64,000 nucleotides of DNA. Source: Vibrio stylophorae (lineage in GTDB: Bacteria > Pseudomonadota > Gammaproteobacteria > Enterobacterales > Vibrionaceae). How positions within the stretch are numbered: the first letter of the stretch is position 1; the number at the start of each line of letters is the position of its first letter. The notes below the pieces were generated by a model, which saw only the letters and a program-made list of their open reading frames with translations, did no database searches and was not told where the DNA came from. Of the stretch, positions 27,492 through 37,716 are shown piece after piece. The position numbers and the translations under genes are program-made. The stretch spans positions 1,737,915-1,801,914 of the forward strand of contig NZ_CAKLDI010000001.1 in the NCBI RefSeq assembly GCF_921293875.1, in the 5' to 3' direction.

Positions 27492-28736
27492 TTATTTACC
27501 ACTCAGCACTTGCGCAGGATTAATACGACTAGCACGGCGCGCCGGATACCAACTAGCCAGCAAGCTTAAAACCATGGCGGTGACGGTAACAATCGCCACA
27601 TCGCTCCAAATCAGCTGAGTTGGAATAAAGTCGATAAAGTAGATATCGCCATTTAAAAATTGACGCCCTAAAAGCTGCTCAAAGGTGCGCGTTATTGGCG
27701 TCAAAAAGAGCGATAGCGGCACACCAATCAACACTCCAAATAACGAACCCACCATGCCTGTCATCAAGCCATGGCTCATAAAAATACGGCGAATTAAGCT
27801 GTCTTGTGCGCCCATGGTACGCAAAATTGCAATATCACTGGCTCTATCTTTCACCGCCATCATCAAGGTCGAAACGATGTTAAAACAGGCCACACCAATC
27901 ATCAGTACCATCACCACGTAGACCATGGTGCGCACCAAGGCTATATCACGATAGAAATTACCATAGGTTCGCTTCCAGCTATGGATATAGGCGTAAATCG
28001 GTACACTTTGTCCAGCTTCTTTGATAATTCTTGGCGCGTCAAACAGATCGCGCGTTTTCAGTGACAAGCCACTGACCCCTAGTCCATAACCAAGATCGGC
28101 TTGCAAATCTGCCAAGGGCATCAAAATCAGATGGTGATCAAGCTGACCATGTAAGCTAAGCAAACCATGCACCTGAACCCGTACGCGTTTGGCAGCGCTC
28201 AGTTTTTGGCTATCATGATGATTAGGCAGCATCACCGTGAGCCAATCGCCCACACCGACACCTAATTTCTTGGCCACCCCTTGGCCAATAATCACCTGCT
28301 GATGACCCGCTTGGAAACTTTGCCAGGCTTTCGCATCAATATATTGCGATAGCACACTGACCTGAGATTCAAGCGCCGGATCGACGCCGCGTACTTTCAC
28401 CGCTTTAAGATTAGAGCCGCGCTCCACCAAAGCTGTCGCATCAATATAGGGCGCAACACCAACCACTTCTGGGTGTTTACGAATCCCCTTTGCCAAAGGC
28501 TGCCAATCATAGAGCGGCGGTTTCACCGCTTGCAGCTCACCATGAGGGATCACCGCCAACACGCGATCTTTGAGCTCTCGCTCAAAGCCATTCATCGCAG
28601 AAAGGCCAATAATCACCACAGCAACGCCAAGAGCGATACCAATCATCGCCGCCATGGAGATAAAAGAAACAAAGTGATGTCGTTTACGCGCGCGACTAAA
28701 TCGGCTGGCTAAACAAAGCGCTAATGGTTGATACAT
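27492..28736 (-). CDS. lolE: Lipoprotein-releasing complex permease LolE
   Basis: A 414-residue permease (same length as E. coli LolE) of the complex that extracts outer-membrane lipoproteins from the inner membrane and hands them to LolA. One N-terminal helix (about 26-48), a large periplasmic domain, then three helices in the C-terminal FtsX domain. The ATG at 28736 has AAGGAA 7 bases upstream and matches the E. coli N terminus pattern (MxxPLxLxxxxRFSR); the frame is open further to 28769. It follows lolD after 10 bases. Confidence 0.93.
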   Translation of the reverse strand: MYQPLALCLASRFSRARKRHHFVSFISMAAMIGIALGVAVVIIGLSAMNGFERELKDRVLAVIPHGELQAVKPPLYDWQPLAKGIRKHPEVVGVAPYIDATALVERGSNLKAVKVRGVDPALESQVSVLSQYIDAKAWQSFQAGHQQVIIGQGVAKKLGVGVGDWLTVMLPNHHDSQKLSAAKRVRVQVHGLLSLHGQLDHHLILMPLADLQADLGYGLGVSGLSLKTRDLFDAPRIIKEAGQSVPIYAYIHSWKRTYGNFYRDIALVRTMVYVVMVLMIGVACFNIVSTLMMAVKDRASDIAILRTMGAQDSLIRRIFMSHGLMTGMVGSLFGVLIGVPLSLFLTPITRTFEQLLGRQFLNGDIYFIDFIPTQLIWSDVAIVTVTAMVLSLLASWYPARRASRINPAQVLSGK

Positions 28737-28746
28737 CGCCAATTCC

Positions 28747-29427
28747 TTATACTCGCACCAACTGGCCATCTTGCATGTCGAGCTGACGATCTAATTTGCC
28801 AGCAAGCTCGCGATCATGGGTCACCACCAAAAAGGCGGTGCCGCTGTCTTGATTGAGCTCGCGCATCAGATTGTAAATCGACAGCGCGGTTTGGTGGTCC
28901 AAATTCCCTGTCGGCTCATCGGCCAATACCAAATCCGGTTTGCTCACCAAGGCACGGGCAATGGCCACACGCTGACGCTCACCACCAGAAAGCTCTGCTG
29001 GGCGATGGCTGGCGCGATGTGAAAGCCCCACCTTGTCTAAAATCGCATTGGCTTGCATCATCGCTTCCTTGACCGGCATTTTGCCAATCAGCAAGGGCAT
29101 GGCGACATTTTCAAGCGCCGTAAAATCTGCCAATAAATGGTGGAATTGATAGATAAAGCCAAGGTGCTGATTGCGCCAACGTGCCTGCTGGCTGGCGCTC
29201 ATTTGATGCACGTTTTTACCTTGAAAATAGATCTCACCACTTGAGGGCTGATCCAGCGCGCCCAAAAGATGCAATAGGGTGCTTTTCCCTGAGCCAGAAG
29301 CGCCAACAATGGCGCATAGCTCGCGCGGCGCAAGCGCAAAACTCACTGCCTTTAATACCTCAGTGCCCCCTGCGACTTCCTGATAGGTTTTCGATAATTG
29401 ACGACAATCTAACAACACATTATTCAT
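28747..29427 (-). CDS. lolD: Lipoprotein-releasing complex ATPase LolD
   Basis: A 226-residue ABC ATPase: Walker [10 protein letters not shown], signature LSGGERQR, Walker [13 protein letters not shown]. The characteristic LolD stretch [21 protein letters not shown] is present. The start lies 8 bases inside lolC, so the genes are translationally coupled. It supplies the energy for LolC/LolE. Confidence 0.95.
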   Translation of the reverse strand: MNNVLLDCRQLSKTYQEVAGGTEVLKAVSFALAPRELCAIVGASGSGKSTLLHLLGALDQPSSGEIYFQGKNVHQMSASQQARWRNQHLGFIYQFHHLLADFTALENVAMPLLIGKMPVKEAMMQANAILDKVGLSHRASHRPAELSGGERQRVAIARALVSKPDLVLADEPTGNLDHQTALSIYNLMRELNQDSGTAFLVVTHDRELAGKLDRQLDMQDGQLVRV

Positions 29428-30652
29428 AACGAAGAGCCTCAGCAGGAGAGATAGACGCAGCGCGATAGGAAGGATAAATGGTAGCCAGCAAGCTTAAACC
29501 TGCGGCAAGTAAAATCACCAAGGCGACCTGGCTTGGCTCAATCAATACAGGTAAGTGACCACCCACCATCAACAAGTTGGCCCCCAAAGTCGATAAAATT
29601 GGGTTAATAAAATGCGCCAAGATGGTGCCGAGCAAGCCCCCCACCACTGCGCCAATCACCCCTGAGCTGGCACCTTGCACCATAAAGATGGTCATAATTT
29701 CACGGGTGGTCATCCCTTGGGTTTTTAAAATGGCAACTTCGCCCTCTTTTTCCATCACCACCATCATCAATGCGGTAATAATATTAAATGCTGCCACCGC
29801 AACAATCAGGCCGATCATCAGCCCCATCATTTTCTTTTCCATCTTCACGGCTTGAAAGAGCTCGCCGCGTTGGGCGCGCCAATCTTTGACCTGATAACCC
29901 ATTTGACTGAGCTGATAGGCCAATTGATCCACCGCAAAGGGGTCATCGAGTTGCAAACGCCAGCCGCTCATTTGGCCTTTGATTTTGCTCTCGGGCGCAT
30001 CGCGATAACGCAGCAAACGAGCGGCATCATCGATATTCACCAGCACCTGGGCGCTATCCACATCCGTGCCAGTATCAAAAAGTCCTGCAACGGTAAAATT
30101 GCGCTGACTTGGAATGCGTCCCACAGGCGTATATTGACTGGCTTCAGTGACCATGATGCGCACTTTATCACCGACATTGACATTGAGATCGCGCGCGAGT
30201 GCTCGTCCCAAAATCACCTGATATTTGCGCGGCTGTAATTTATCCAAGCTGCCGTAAAGCATGTATAGCGCCAAAGGCTCAGGCTGATTGGGGTCAATGC
30301 CCAGCAGCATCGCAGCCGCGAGACCATCTTGGCTTTGCAATACAGATTCTGCCTCAATCAGCGGCGTCGCACCGGTGACCTGGTTTAAACGGGCGATCTC
30401 TTCAGGTAAAGGCAATCGCGGCATGGATTTAGCATCCATGGGTAGTGATACCACCATTTGTGGCATCACATTTAATATGCGGTTTTTCAGCTGCTGCTCA
30501 AACCCATTCATCACCGAAACGACGGTGATCAGAGCCATCACCCCAATGGTGATCCCTGCGGTGGAGAGCATAGAAATAAAGCGGCTAAAAGGATCACCGC
30601 TGCGACCGCGTTGATAACGCCAGCCTATCGCAAGAGGAAGTGGATGAAACAT
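29420..30652 (-). CDS. lolC: Lipoprotein-releasing complex permease LolC
   Basis: A 410-residue permease, paralogous to LolE, that recruits LolA through its periplasmic Hook loop in E. coli. The ATG at 30652 gives [17 protein letters not shown], the conserved LolC/E opening. The frame continues upstream to 30799 with no homology-like sequence, and the Shine-Dalgarno at 30652 is weak, so the start is probable, not certain. First gene of lolCDE, divergent from the PilZ gene across 258 bases. Confidence 0.92.
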   Translation of the reverse strand: MFHPLPLAIGWRYQRGRSGDPFSRFISMLSTAGITIGVMALITVVSVMNGFEQQLKNRILNVMPQMVVSLPMDAKSMPRLPLPEEIARLNQVTGATPLIEAESVLQSQDGLAAAMLLGIDPNQPEPLALYMLYGSLDKLQPRKYQVILGRALARDLNVNVGDKVRIMVTEASQYTPVGRIPSQRNFTVAGLFDTGTDVDSAQVLVNIDDAARLLRYRDAPESKIKGQMSGWRLQLDDPFAVDQLAYQLSQMGYQVKDWRAQRGELFQAVKMEKKMMGLMIGLIVAVAAFNIITALMMVVMEKEGEVAILKTQGMTTREIMTIFMVQGASSGVIGAVVGGLLGTILAHFINPILSTLGANLLMVGGHLPVLIEPSQVALVILLAAGLSLLATIYPSYRAASISPAEALRYE

Positions 30653-30910
30653 GAAGCGAAATAACTCACTGTAAATGCGCTGTGGTTGCCAATTGAATCG
30701 CTTTCGCGCCATACTGCAGCTAAGCGATTCATTGACAAATCGATTGGCGACAGAATACCTGTTAGATAGGGCAAAAGCCATGATTTGAGACTTATCCAAG
30801 CCGCAAAAGTTCGCTAAAAATCATTGAAAAAATCTTAGCGCAATCAGGCGCTTTTCTTGCTGAGTGCCACGAAGTTGGCGATAATTCCACGCAGTTAAAT
30901 TGAGGGCGTT

Positions 30911-31513
30911 ATGGAACACACAGAATATTTCTCCGTACATCACGGCTTAACCATCAACCTTGAGCCGCTCACCATCGACGCCTCACTGCCTGATCCGGTG
31001 CAATTTGAGCAAGAGATTCCAGCGCCCTTTCGCACTGCCAATGAATTTACCTTAATTGATGAACGCGCAGTCAAACAGCTCAGCGAGCTTGGTCTTGGCG
31101 CTCAGGCACCGGCCTTACTTGACTATCTCAATGCACAACAACAAAAGCTTGATTTACTGCTGACCTACATTCTCAGTCAGCAAGATGACCCACAAAAGCG
31201 CTATCAAACCCAAACTTTTGGCGCCAGCCAAATGACCCTGATTTGCCCACCCAATTTGACGCTCAATCAATACTGTAAGTTGTGGATCTTTTTGCAGCAT
31301 CCTGCAAGTGCGGTCTATTGCTATGGCCAAGTGGTAGCACTGGATCAAAACGAGCAAAATGAAACCATTGCGACCATTCGCTATACCCTGCTACAAGAGC
31401 AAGATCGTGACAAACTGATCCGCGGCGCGCTCTATCACCAGCAACAATTACTGCGCCAACGCAGTCAACATAGACAGCTCAACGAACACAGCGAACTGTC
31501 CAATCACAAATAA
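30911..31513 (+). CDS. plzB: PilZ-domain-like protein, PlzB type
   Basis: A 200-residue cytoplasmic protein placed directly before mfd, where V. cholerae has plzB (VC1885, from memory). The N-terminal half resembles the extended YcgR-like N domain (helical, LLDYLNAQQQKLDLLLTYIL, about 67-86), and the PilZ-like beta region follows from about residue 95. The canonical cyclic-di-GMP motifs RxxxR and DxSxxG are not intact: the position reads TQTFGASQMTL. It may therefore bind the nucleotide poorly or act as a partner subunit. Shine-Dalgarno GAGGG is well placed. It is 29 bases upstream of mfd and likely in the same operon. Confidence 0.7.
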   Translation: MEHTEYFSVHHGLTINLEPLTIDASLPDPVQFEQEIPAPFRTANEFTLIDERAVKQLSELGLGAQAPALLDYLNAQQQKLDLLLTYILSQQDDPQKRYQTQTFGASQMTLICPPNLTLNQYCKLWIFLQHPASAVYCYGQVVALDQNEQNETIATIRYTLLQEQDRDKLIRGALYHQQQLLRQRSQHRQLNEHSELSNHK

Positions 31514-31542
31514 ACAAAAACAAAGAAGCGACCCCCACTGTT

Positions 31543-34500
31543 ATGAGTTTGTCTTTCTCTCTATTTCATTTTGAACTGCCAAGCAAAGCTGGCGAGCACC
31601 GCTATGTTGGCCAAGCGCAAAATGGCGCGCTTGCATTGGCGATTTATCAAGCCAGTCGCCAACATCAAGGCCCCGTAGTGGTGGTTGCCCCCGACAGCCA
31701 ACAAGCACAAAAGCTGCGCCATGAACTCAGCCATTTTGATGCCGATGTATTGCACTTTCCCGATTGGGAAACCTTGCCCTACGATAATTTTTCGCCGCAC
31801 CAAGATATCATTTCAGAGCGCCTTGCTACCCTGTATCAACTACCTGCGCAAACACGCGGTATCTTAGTACTGCCTGTGACTACCTTAATGCAACGCGTAA
31901 CACCGCAAAGTTACCTGCATCAGCATGCGCTACTGCTGGCTAAAAATGACAAACGGGATCAAGACCAGCTCAAGCATCAACTGACCCAAGCGGGTTATCG
32001 CCATGTTGATCAAGTGATGGAGCATGGTGAATTTGCCACCCGCGGTTCTATCATCGACCTTTTCCCCATGGGCGCGGGCCTCCCCATTCGCATCGATTTT
32101 TTCGATGATGAAATCGACTCCATTCGCCCTTTTGACCCAGAAACCCAGCGCTCTGACGGTGAAATGAGCGAAATTCGTTTGCTTCCTGCCCATGAATTTC
32201 CCACCGATGATGAAGCCATTGAAGCCTTTCGCGGCCGTTGGCGTGAGCGTTTTGAAGCGCGCCGTGAACCGGAGTCTGTCTATCAACAGGTGAGCAAAGG
32301 CACTTGGCCTGCTGGGATTGAATATTGGCTACCGCTATTTTTTGAACAAACCGAAACCCTCTTTGACTACCTACCAGAAAATAGCTTATTGGTGCCTGTT
32401 GGCGAGCTGCAAACGCCCATTCAGCAATTTTGGCAAGACACCCAGCACCGCTATGAGCAACGTCGTATCGACCCACTACGCCCACTACTGGCGCCAAGCG
32501 AGCTCTGGCTCACTGAAGATGCACTGTTTGCAGCCCTCAAACCCTATGCGCAATTGCGCCTTCGTGCAGAAAGTGAACCAAACAAAGCGGGACGTGCCAA
32601 TCTTGCCATTACGCCGCTACCCGAACTGTTGATCAATCATCAGGCCAAATCGCCATTGGAGCCGCTGCGTCAGTTTATCGAGCAGTTTCCAGGCAAAATT
32701 ATCTTTAGCGTTGAGTCACAAGGCCGACGTGAAGCCCTACTTGAACTATTGGCACGAATTAAATTACGTCCAATTGAACAACCGCACCTGCGCGATGCAC
32801 TCACGAGCAAAGAGCGTGTACAGCTGATCATTGGTGCCACAGAGCAAGGCTTCATCTGCCACAATGAGCAGCTTGAAGGCGGACAGTTGGCTCTCATTTG
32901 TGAAGCCAATTTATTGGGCGAGCGCGTTATTCAGCAGCGTCGCCGCGAGCAAAAACAGCAAATTAACCAAGATGCGGTGATCCGCAATCTCGCTGAACTC
33001 AGTATCGGTCAGTTGGTCGTCCACCTTGACCATGGCATTGGCCGCTATCTTGGCTTGCAAACGCTCAATACAGGCGGCATGGCCACCGAATATGTCACCC
33101 TTGAATATCGCGATGGTGCAAAACTCTATGTGCCTGTGGCCTCGCTCAATCTAATTAGCCGCTACTCAGGTGGTAGTGAGGAAAGCGCGCCGCTGCATAA
33201 ACTCGGCGGTGAAGCTTGGCAAAAAGCGCGTAAACGCGCAGCAGAGAAAGTGCGCGATGTGGCCGCAGAGCTGCTCGATGTCTACGCCAAACGCGCGGTG
33301 AAACCCGGTTTTCAATTTAAACTCAATCGCGATAGCTACGCTGATTTTTGCGCCAGCTTCCCCTTTGAGGAGACCCATGACCAAGCACTGGCGATCAACA
33401 TGGTGCTCTCTGATATGTGCCAAGCCAAAGCCATGGATCGCTTGGTCTGTGGTGATGTGGGCTTTGGTAAAACAGAAGTGGCCATGCGCGCTGCGTTTGT
33501 TGCCACCGATAACAGTAAACAAGTGGCGGTGTTAGTCCCTACCACCTTGCTTGCCCAGCAGCATTTTGAGAACTTTCGCGATCGCTTCGCTAATTTACCC
33601 ATTCGCGTCGAAGTACTCTCGCGCTTTAAATCAGCCAAAGAGCAGAAACAGATTTTGGCCGATGCCGAAGCCGGCAAAGTCGATATCCTGATTGGCACCC
33701 ATAAGCTGCTACAAAGCCAAATTGCCTTTCGTGACCTTGGTTTGCTGATTGTCGATGAGGAGCACCGTTTTGGTGTTCGACAAAAAGAGAAAGTGAAAGC
33801 GATGCGCGCCGATGTGGACATTTTGACCCTCACCGCAACGCCCATTCCCCGCACCCTCAATATGGCCATGAGTGGTATGCGCGATCTTTCCATTATCGCC
33901 ACCCCACCGGCTCGACGTTTGGCGATTAAAACCTTTGTCCGTCAACGGGATGATGCCACGGTGCGCGAGGCGATTTTGCGTGAAATTATGCGCGGCGGTC
34001 AGGTTTATTTTCTTCACAATCAAGTCGAAACCATTGAAAAAGCCGCTGATGATTTAGCCACCTTGCTGCCTGAGGCGCGGATCACTATCGCCCATGGGCA
34101 AATGCCTGAGCGCGAGCTTGAACGCGTGATGAGTGATTTTTATCATCAGCGCTTTAATGTGTTGGTGTGTACCACCATCATTGAAACGGGGATTGATATT
34201 CCAAGTGCCAACACTATCATTATGGATCGCGCCGACAACCTAGGTTTGGCCCAGCTTCACCAGCTTCGTGGCCGCGTTGGGCGCTCCCACCACCAAGCCT
34301 ATGCTTATTTGCTCACGCCACATCCAAAAGCGATGACCAAAGATGCAGCCAAACGTCTTGAGGCCATTTCCTCACTCGAAGATCTAGGCGCAGGCTTTAC
34401 CTTGGCAACCCACGACCTTGAGATTCGCGGCGCTGGCGAGCTGCTTGGCGATGAGCAAAGCGGCCAAATCCAATCCGTGGGCTTTACCTTGTATATGGAG

Positions 34501-35019
34501 ATGCTTGAGCAAGCCGTTGAGGCGCTCAAAGAGGGTAAAGAGCCTGCATTAGACGATCTATTGCGTGAGCAAACCGAAGTGGAGCTGCGCATTCCCGCGC
34601 TACTTCCCGATGATTACATTGGTGATGTGAACACCCGTTTATCTTTGTATAAACGCATCGCCAGCGCAAAATCGCGCGAGGATCTTCACGAGATGAAGGT
34701 GGAACTCATTGATAGATTTGGATTATTACCTGAATCAGCTGAAAACTTGCTCACCGTAAACCAAATTCGGTTAGCCGCTTCACAAATTCTAGTGAAACGA
34801 TTAGAAGCAGGTGAAAAAGGCGGCTTTATTGAGTTTGATAGCAATGCTAGAATCGACCCTGCCTTTATGGTCAACCTGTTACAAACGCAGCCAACCCATT
34901 ATGGTTTTGATGGACCGACCAAACTTAAGTTTATGTTCCCCTTAAGTGATCGTCGCGAACGCATTCAATTTGTAACTGGACTGCTCACGCAATTACGTGA
35001 CAACACACTCGCGGCATAG
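31543..35019 (+). CDS. mfd: Transcription-repair coupling factor Mfd
   Basis: An 1158-residue translocase that displaces stalled RNA polymerase and recruits UvrA. Order: UvrB-homology region (1-about 350), RNA polymerase-interacting domain around IGQLVVHLDHGIGRYLGL (about 485-550), then the RecG-type helicase core with Walker A GDVGFGKTE (about 640) and Walker B DEEHRFG (about 743). The motif TATPIPRTLNMAMSGMRDLS and the QLRGRVGR motif VI complete it, with a C-terminal autoinhibitory domain. Full length (E. coli 1148). The Shine-Dalgarno is weak. It is followed by csiV after 71 bases. Confidence 0.97.
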   Translation: MSLSFSLFHFELPSKAGEHRYVGQAQNGALALAIYQASRQHQGPVVVVAPDSQQAQKLRHELSHFDADVLHFPDWETLPYDNFSPHQDIISERLATLYQLPAQTRGILVLPVTTLMQRVTPQSYLHQHALLLAKNDKRDQDQLKHQLTQAGYRHVDQVMEHGEFATRGSIIDLFPMGAGLPIRIDFFDDEIDSIRPFDPETQRSDGEMSEIRLLPAHEFPTDDEAIEAFRGRWRERFEARREPESVYQQVSKGTWPAGIEYWLPLFFEQTETLFDYLPENSLLVPVGELQTPIQQFWQDTQHRYEQRRIDPLRPLLAPSELWLTEDALFAALKPYAQLRLRAESEPNKAGRANLAITPLPELLINHQAKSPLEPLRQFIEQFPGKIIFSVESQGRREALLELLARIKLRPIEQPHLRDALTSKERVQLIIGATEQGFICHNEQLEGGQLALICEANLLGERVIQQRRREQKQQINQDAVIRNLAELSIGQLVVHLDHGIGRYLGLQTLNTGGMATEYVTLEYRDGAKLYVPVASLNLISRYSGGSEESAPLHKLGGEAWQKARKRAAEKVRDVAAELLDVYAKRAVKPGFQFKLNRDSYADFCASFPFEETHDQALAINMVLSDMCQAKAMDRLVCGDVGFGKTEVAMRAAFVATDNSKQVAVLVPTTLLAQQHFENFRDRFANLPIRVEVLSRFKSAKEQKQILADAEAGKVDILIGTHKLLQSQIAFRDLGLLIVDEEHRFGVRQKEKVKAMRADVDILTLTATPIPRTLNMAMSGMRDLSIIATPPARRLAIKTFVRQRDDATVREAILREIMRGGQVYFLHNQVETIEKAADDLATLLPEARITIAHGQMPERELERVMSDFYHQRFNVLVCTTIIETGIDIPSANTIIMDRADNLGLAQLHQLRGRVGRSHHQAYAYLLTPHPKAMTKDAAKRLEAISSLEDLGAGFTLATHDLEIRGAGELLGDEQSGQIQSVGFTLYMEMLEQAVEALKEGKEPALDDLLREQTEVELRIPALLPDDYIGDVNTRLSLYKRIASAKSREDLHEMKVELIDRFGLLPESAENLLTVNQIRLAASQILVKRLEAGEKGGFIEFDSNARIDPAFMVNLLQTQPTHYGFDGPTKLKFMFPLSDRRERIQFVTGLLTQLRDNTLAA

Positions 35020-35090
35020 TGGCACTTGCCGTTTCGCGACATATTATGGACAGCCCTGTGGGCTATTAAGACAAAAGAAGTTGGAGCTTT

Positions 35091-35816
35091 ATGAAGAAGC
35101 TAGTCTTTTTACTGATGGTGATGGTCAGCTTTCCGACCATGGCACGTCAGTTCGACATCGAAGTGATTATCTTTAAACGCAACGTAGCACCTGAAACCAT
35201 CAATGAATCATGGCCAGACAAACTGCCTGCCATCGATTACACCGATACCAAGGTCTATGCCGATTTCACTGGTGTTCGTAAGCTTCCTTCTTCAAGCTAT
35301 CGACTCAAGCGTCAATATGAAGCGCTGCAAAACCATGCAGGTTTTACCCCACTATTCCATGCGGCATGGCGTCAAGGCGATTGGAGCAGTCGCCGCGCAC
35401 CTGTCTTCCATATTCAAGCCGGTCAAAATTTTGCCAGCCAATTTAATCCAGACGGCACACCGATTGAGCCAGGGCAAGTGGTCAGTACCACCCCGCTCTA
35501 TGAGCTAGAAGGCACCCTACAGGTTTATGTGCAACACTATCTATTCACCAAGGTGAATTTAGATTTGCGCAAACCGGGTCAGCGTGAAGTCGTGATTGGT
35601 GCCGATATCGAGCAACCCGTAGAAGCGGTAGAAGATGGTACTGAAAGTGATGCCGTTGTGGTCGGTCAGCTTCAGCAAATTGAAAAACAAGTGGAAGTCG
35701 AGAGTTTCCTAAAAACCTTCCGGATGCAGCAGCTACGTAAAATGGGTAGTGGTGAAATTCATTATCTCGATCATCCATTGATGGGCATGCTGATTTACGT
35801 TCGTAAATTAGACTAG
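35091..35816 (+). CDS. csiV: CsiV-like secreted peptidoglycan-binding protein
   Basis: A 241-residue protein with a signal peptide (cleavage after TMA at about residue 18). The opening RQFDIEVIIFKRN and the later YELEGTLQVYVQHYLFTKVNLDLR and IHYLDHPLMGMLIYVRKLD are the CsiV pattern. CsiV was described in Pseudomonas as a peptidoglycan-binding partner of the LbcA protease adaptor and is encoded next to mfd there too. Symbol transferred by family and context, from memory. Shine-Dalgarno TTGGAG. Confidence 0.75.
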   Translation: MKKLVFLLMVMVSFPTMARQFDIEVIIFKRNVAPETINESWPDKLPAIDYTDTKVYADFTGVRKLPSSSYRLKRQYEALQNHAGFTPLFHAAWRQGDWSSRRAPVFHIQAGQNFASQFNPDGTPIEPGQVVSTTPLYELEGTLQVYVQHYLFTKVNLDLRKPGQREVVIGADIEQPVEAVEDGTESDAVVVGQLQQIEKQVEVESFLKTFRMQQLRKMGSGEIHYLDHPLMGMLIYVRKLD

Positions 35817-35830
35817 TCCACCCGCCAAGA

Positions 35831-35861
35831 TAAAAAAACCGCTCAGTGAGCGGTTTTTTTA
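35831..35861. terminator. Terminator after csiV
   Basis: Stem AACCGCT/AGCGGTT with loop CAGTG, A-run before and TTTTTTT after. It closes plzB-mfd-csiV. Confidence 0.9.
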
Positions 35862-36157
35862 TGCCTTTCATTTACCGAACGAATAGACACACAAGACAAA
35901 AAAGATTTGTGTTCAAATCTTCCAATACCGCGCAATTTGACATCAAGCATTGAATTGCATAACATTTGCTCGATTTTTAATTTGAACACGAAACATTTTG
36001 CGTTCATCAAGGCCAAAGGAGTTGGACCTAATTTTGTTCAGTGCAAGGAATACAAACCCCATCATTCACACCGTTTCAGTGCACGCTTCCCCTCTCCGAA
36101 AAGCTGCCGATGCAGCACCATCCCCCATTCACTTCAATGATTACTAGGGAGAATATT
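35862..36157 (+). promoter_or_regulatory. Upstream region of the aspartokinase gene, with inverted repeats
   Basis: GTGTTCAAAT (35909-35918) and its complement ATTTGAACAC (35980-35989) form a 10-bp inverted repeat 61 bases apart. Between them lies TTGACATCAA (35937-35946), a short dyad of the TTGA-N2-TCAA type that MarR-family regulators often use. CosR, a MarR-type repressor of ectoine genes in Vibrio, is a reasonable guess. The last 110 bases hold a GC-richer untranslated leader. Confidence 0.4.
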
Positions 36158-37579
36158 ATGCACACCGTAGAAAAAATCGGTGGAACCTCGATGTCATCTT
36201 TTAATGAAGTTTTAGATAATATTATTTTCTATCCGCAGTCGCTCTATCAACGTATCTTCGTTGTTTCTGCTTATTCCGGTATTACTAACGGCCTACTGGA
36301 GTGTAAAAAAACAGGCAAACCTGGCATCTACCAAGCGGTGGCAGACCATGATCCACAGTGGCAACAACAATTAGCGCAACTCAAAGACCGCATGCTGCTG
36401 ATCAACCATGATATGTTTAGCGATCCCATGGCGCGTCGACAAGCCGATCACTTTATTATTGAGCGACTCGAAAAAGCGCAAAGCTGCATTCAAAATATTC
36501 TCGACACTTGCCAGTTTCGACAATTTTCACTGGCAGGTTATCTGCCGCAAATTCGCGAGTTTCTCTCATCTATTGGCGAAGCCCATAGCGCCTTTAATAC
36601 CGCCCTTTTGCTATCCCTACACAAGGTAAACGCGCGTTTTGTTGACCTCTCAGGTTGGGATTCAGAGCGAAGTGGTAATCTTGATGAGGTGCTCACACAA
36701 GCCATGGCAGATATCGATTTGAGCCAAGAGCTACCAATTGTCACCGGCTATGTCTCTTGTGATGAGGGGCTCATGCAAACCTATGATCGCGGTTATAGCG
36801 AGATGACCTTTAGCCGTCTTGCCGTGCTCACTGGCGCCAAAGAGGCGGTGATCCACAAGGAATATCACCTGAGTTCCGCCGATCCCGGTATTGTCGGTGC
36901 GGATGCGGTCAGCCCAATTGGCCACACCAATTATGATGTTGCCGATCAGCTGGCAAACCTTGGCATGGAGGCGATCCATCCCAATGCGGCAGCAGGGCTT
37001 CGCAAGGCGGGGATCAATTTGGTAATCAAAAATACCTTTGAACCCGAGCATGCCGGTACCCGTATTACCCAAAGCTACCAACCGACACAAGATAAGGTTG
37101 ATATCATCGCCGGTAAAAATCACATTTGTGCGCTGCATATTTTCGATCAAACCATGGTCGGCAAAATCGATAATATTAGTTATCAAATTATTGAGATTAT
37201 TCGCCAAGAGCGCGTACAAGTAGTGGGTAAAGAGATGAATGCCAACTCCATGACCTATTATTTGTCGGGGCATGAAAAGGCGCAAAAGAAGGTGCTAAAA
37301 AAAGTCGAAGCACTGTTTCCGCTAGGGCATATCAGCGCAGAAATGGTCGCTTTGATTTCGGTGATCGGTGCGCAAATCGATCAAAACAGCATTTTGTACA
37401 ACGCCATCATCGCCCTCAATCAGCAAGGTATTTTACCGCAAGCCATGCATACACCACTGCGTAATGTGGATGTTCAATTTGTGGTCGCGGATAAAGACTA
37501 CGATGCGACTATCCGCACGCTGCATCAAGCTTTAATGGAACAAACCCCTGTTTGCTTGCAATCCGTCAAAGTGGCTTAA
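36158..37579 (+). CDS. ask: Ectoine-type aspartate kinase
   Basis: A 473-residue aspartokinase that phosphorylates aspartate, the first step towards the ectoine precursor aspartate semialdehyde. The ATG at 36158 has GGGAG 8 bases upstream and begins MHTVEKIGGTSMSSF, the KxGGTS motif of the Ask_Ect subgroup, although the frame is open from 36041. The kinase domain continues to about 290 (GYSEMTFSRLA, HKEYHLSSADP) and two ACT domains follow. Ask_Ect is normally the last gene of ectABC-ask; here no ect genes flank it, so it is a stand-alone unit with its own regulatory region and terminator. Confidence 0.88.
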   Translation: MHTVEKIGGTSMSSFNEVLDNIIFYPQSLYQRIFVVSAYSGITNGLLECKKTGKPGIYQAVADHDPQWQQQLAQLKDRMLLINHDMFSDPMARRQADHFIIERLEKAQSCIQNILDTCQFRQFSLAGYLPQIREFLSSIGEAHSAFNTALLLSLHKVNARFVDLSGWDSERSGNLDEVLTQAMADIDLSQELPIVTGYVSCDEGLMQTYDRGYSEMTFSRLAVLTGAKEAVIHKEYHLSSADPGIVGADAVSPIGHTNYDVADQLANLGMEAIHPNAAAGLRKAGINLVIKNTFEPEHAGTRITQSYQPTQDKVDIIAGKNHICALHIFDQTMVGKIDNISYQIIEIIRQERVQVVGKEMNANSMTYYLSGHEKAQKKVLKKVEALFPLGHISAEMVALISVIGAQIDQNSILYNAIIALNQQGILPQAMHTPLRNVDVQFVVADKDYDATIRTLHQALMEQTPVCLQSVKVA

Positions 37580-37634
37580 AGCTTGCGGCAAGTCAAAGCA
37601 TCACACCACCAATTCGATGCAACAAACGTATGCA

Positions 37635-37661
37635 ACAAAAAGCGCCCAAGGGCGCTTTTTT
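37635..37661. terminator. Bidirectional terminator between ask and the DsbA-like gene
   Basis: Stem AAAAAGCGCCC/GGGCGCTTTTT around AA. Confidence 0.9.
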
Positions 37662-37716
37662 AATATGTGATGGTCATCAAGCCGATTTAAACAACAACTC
37701 TGACATCTTGAAATGA

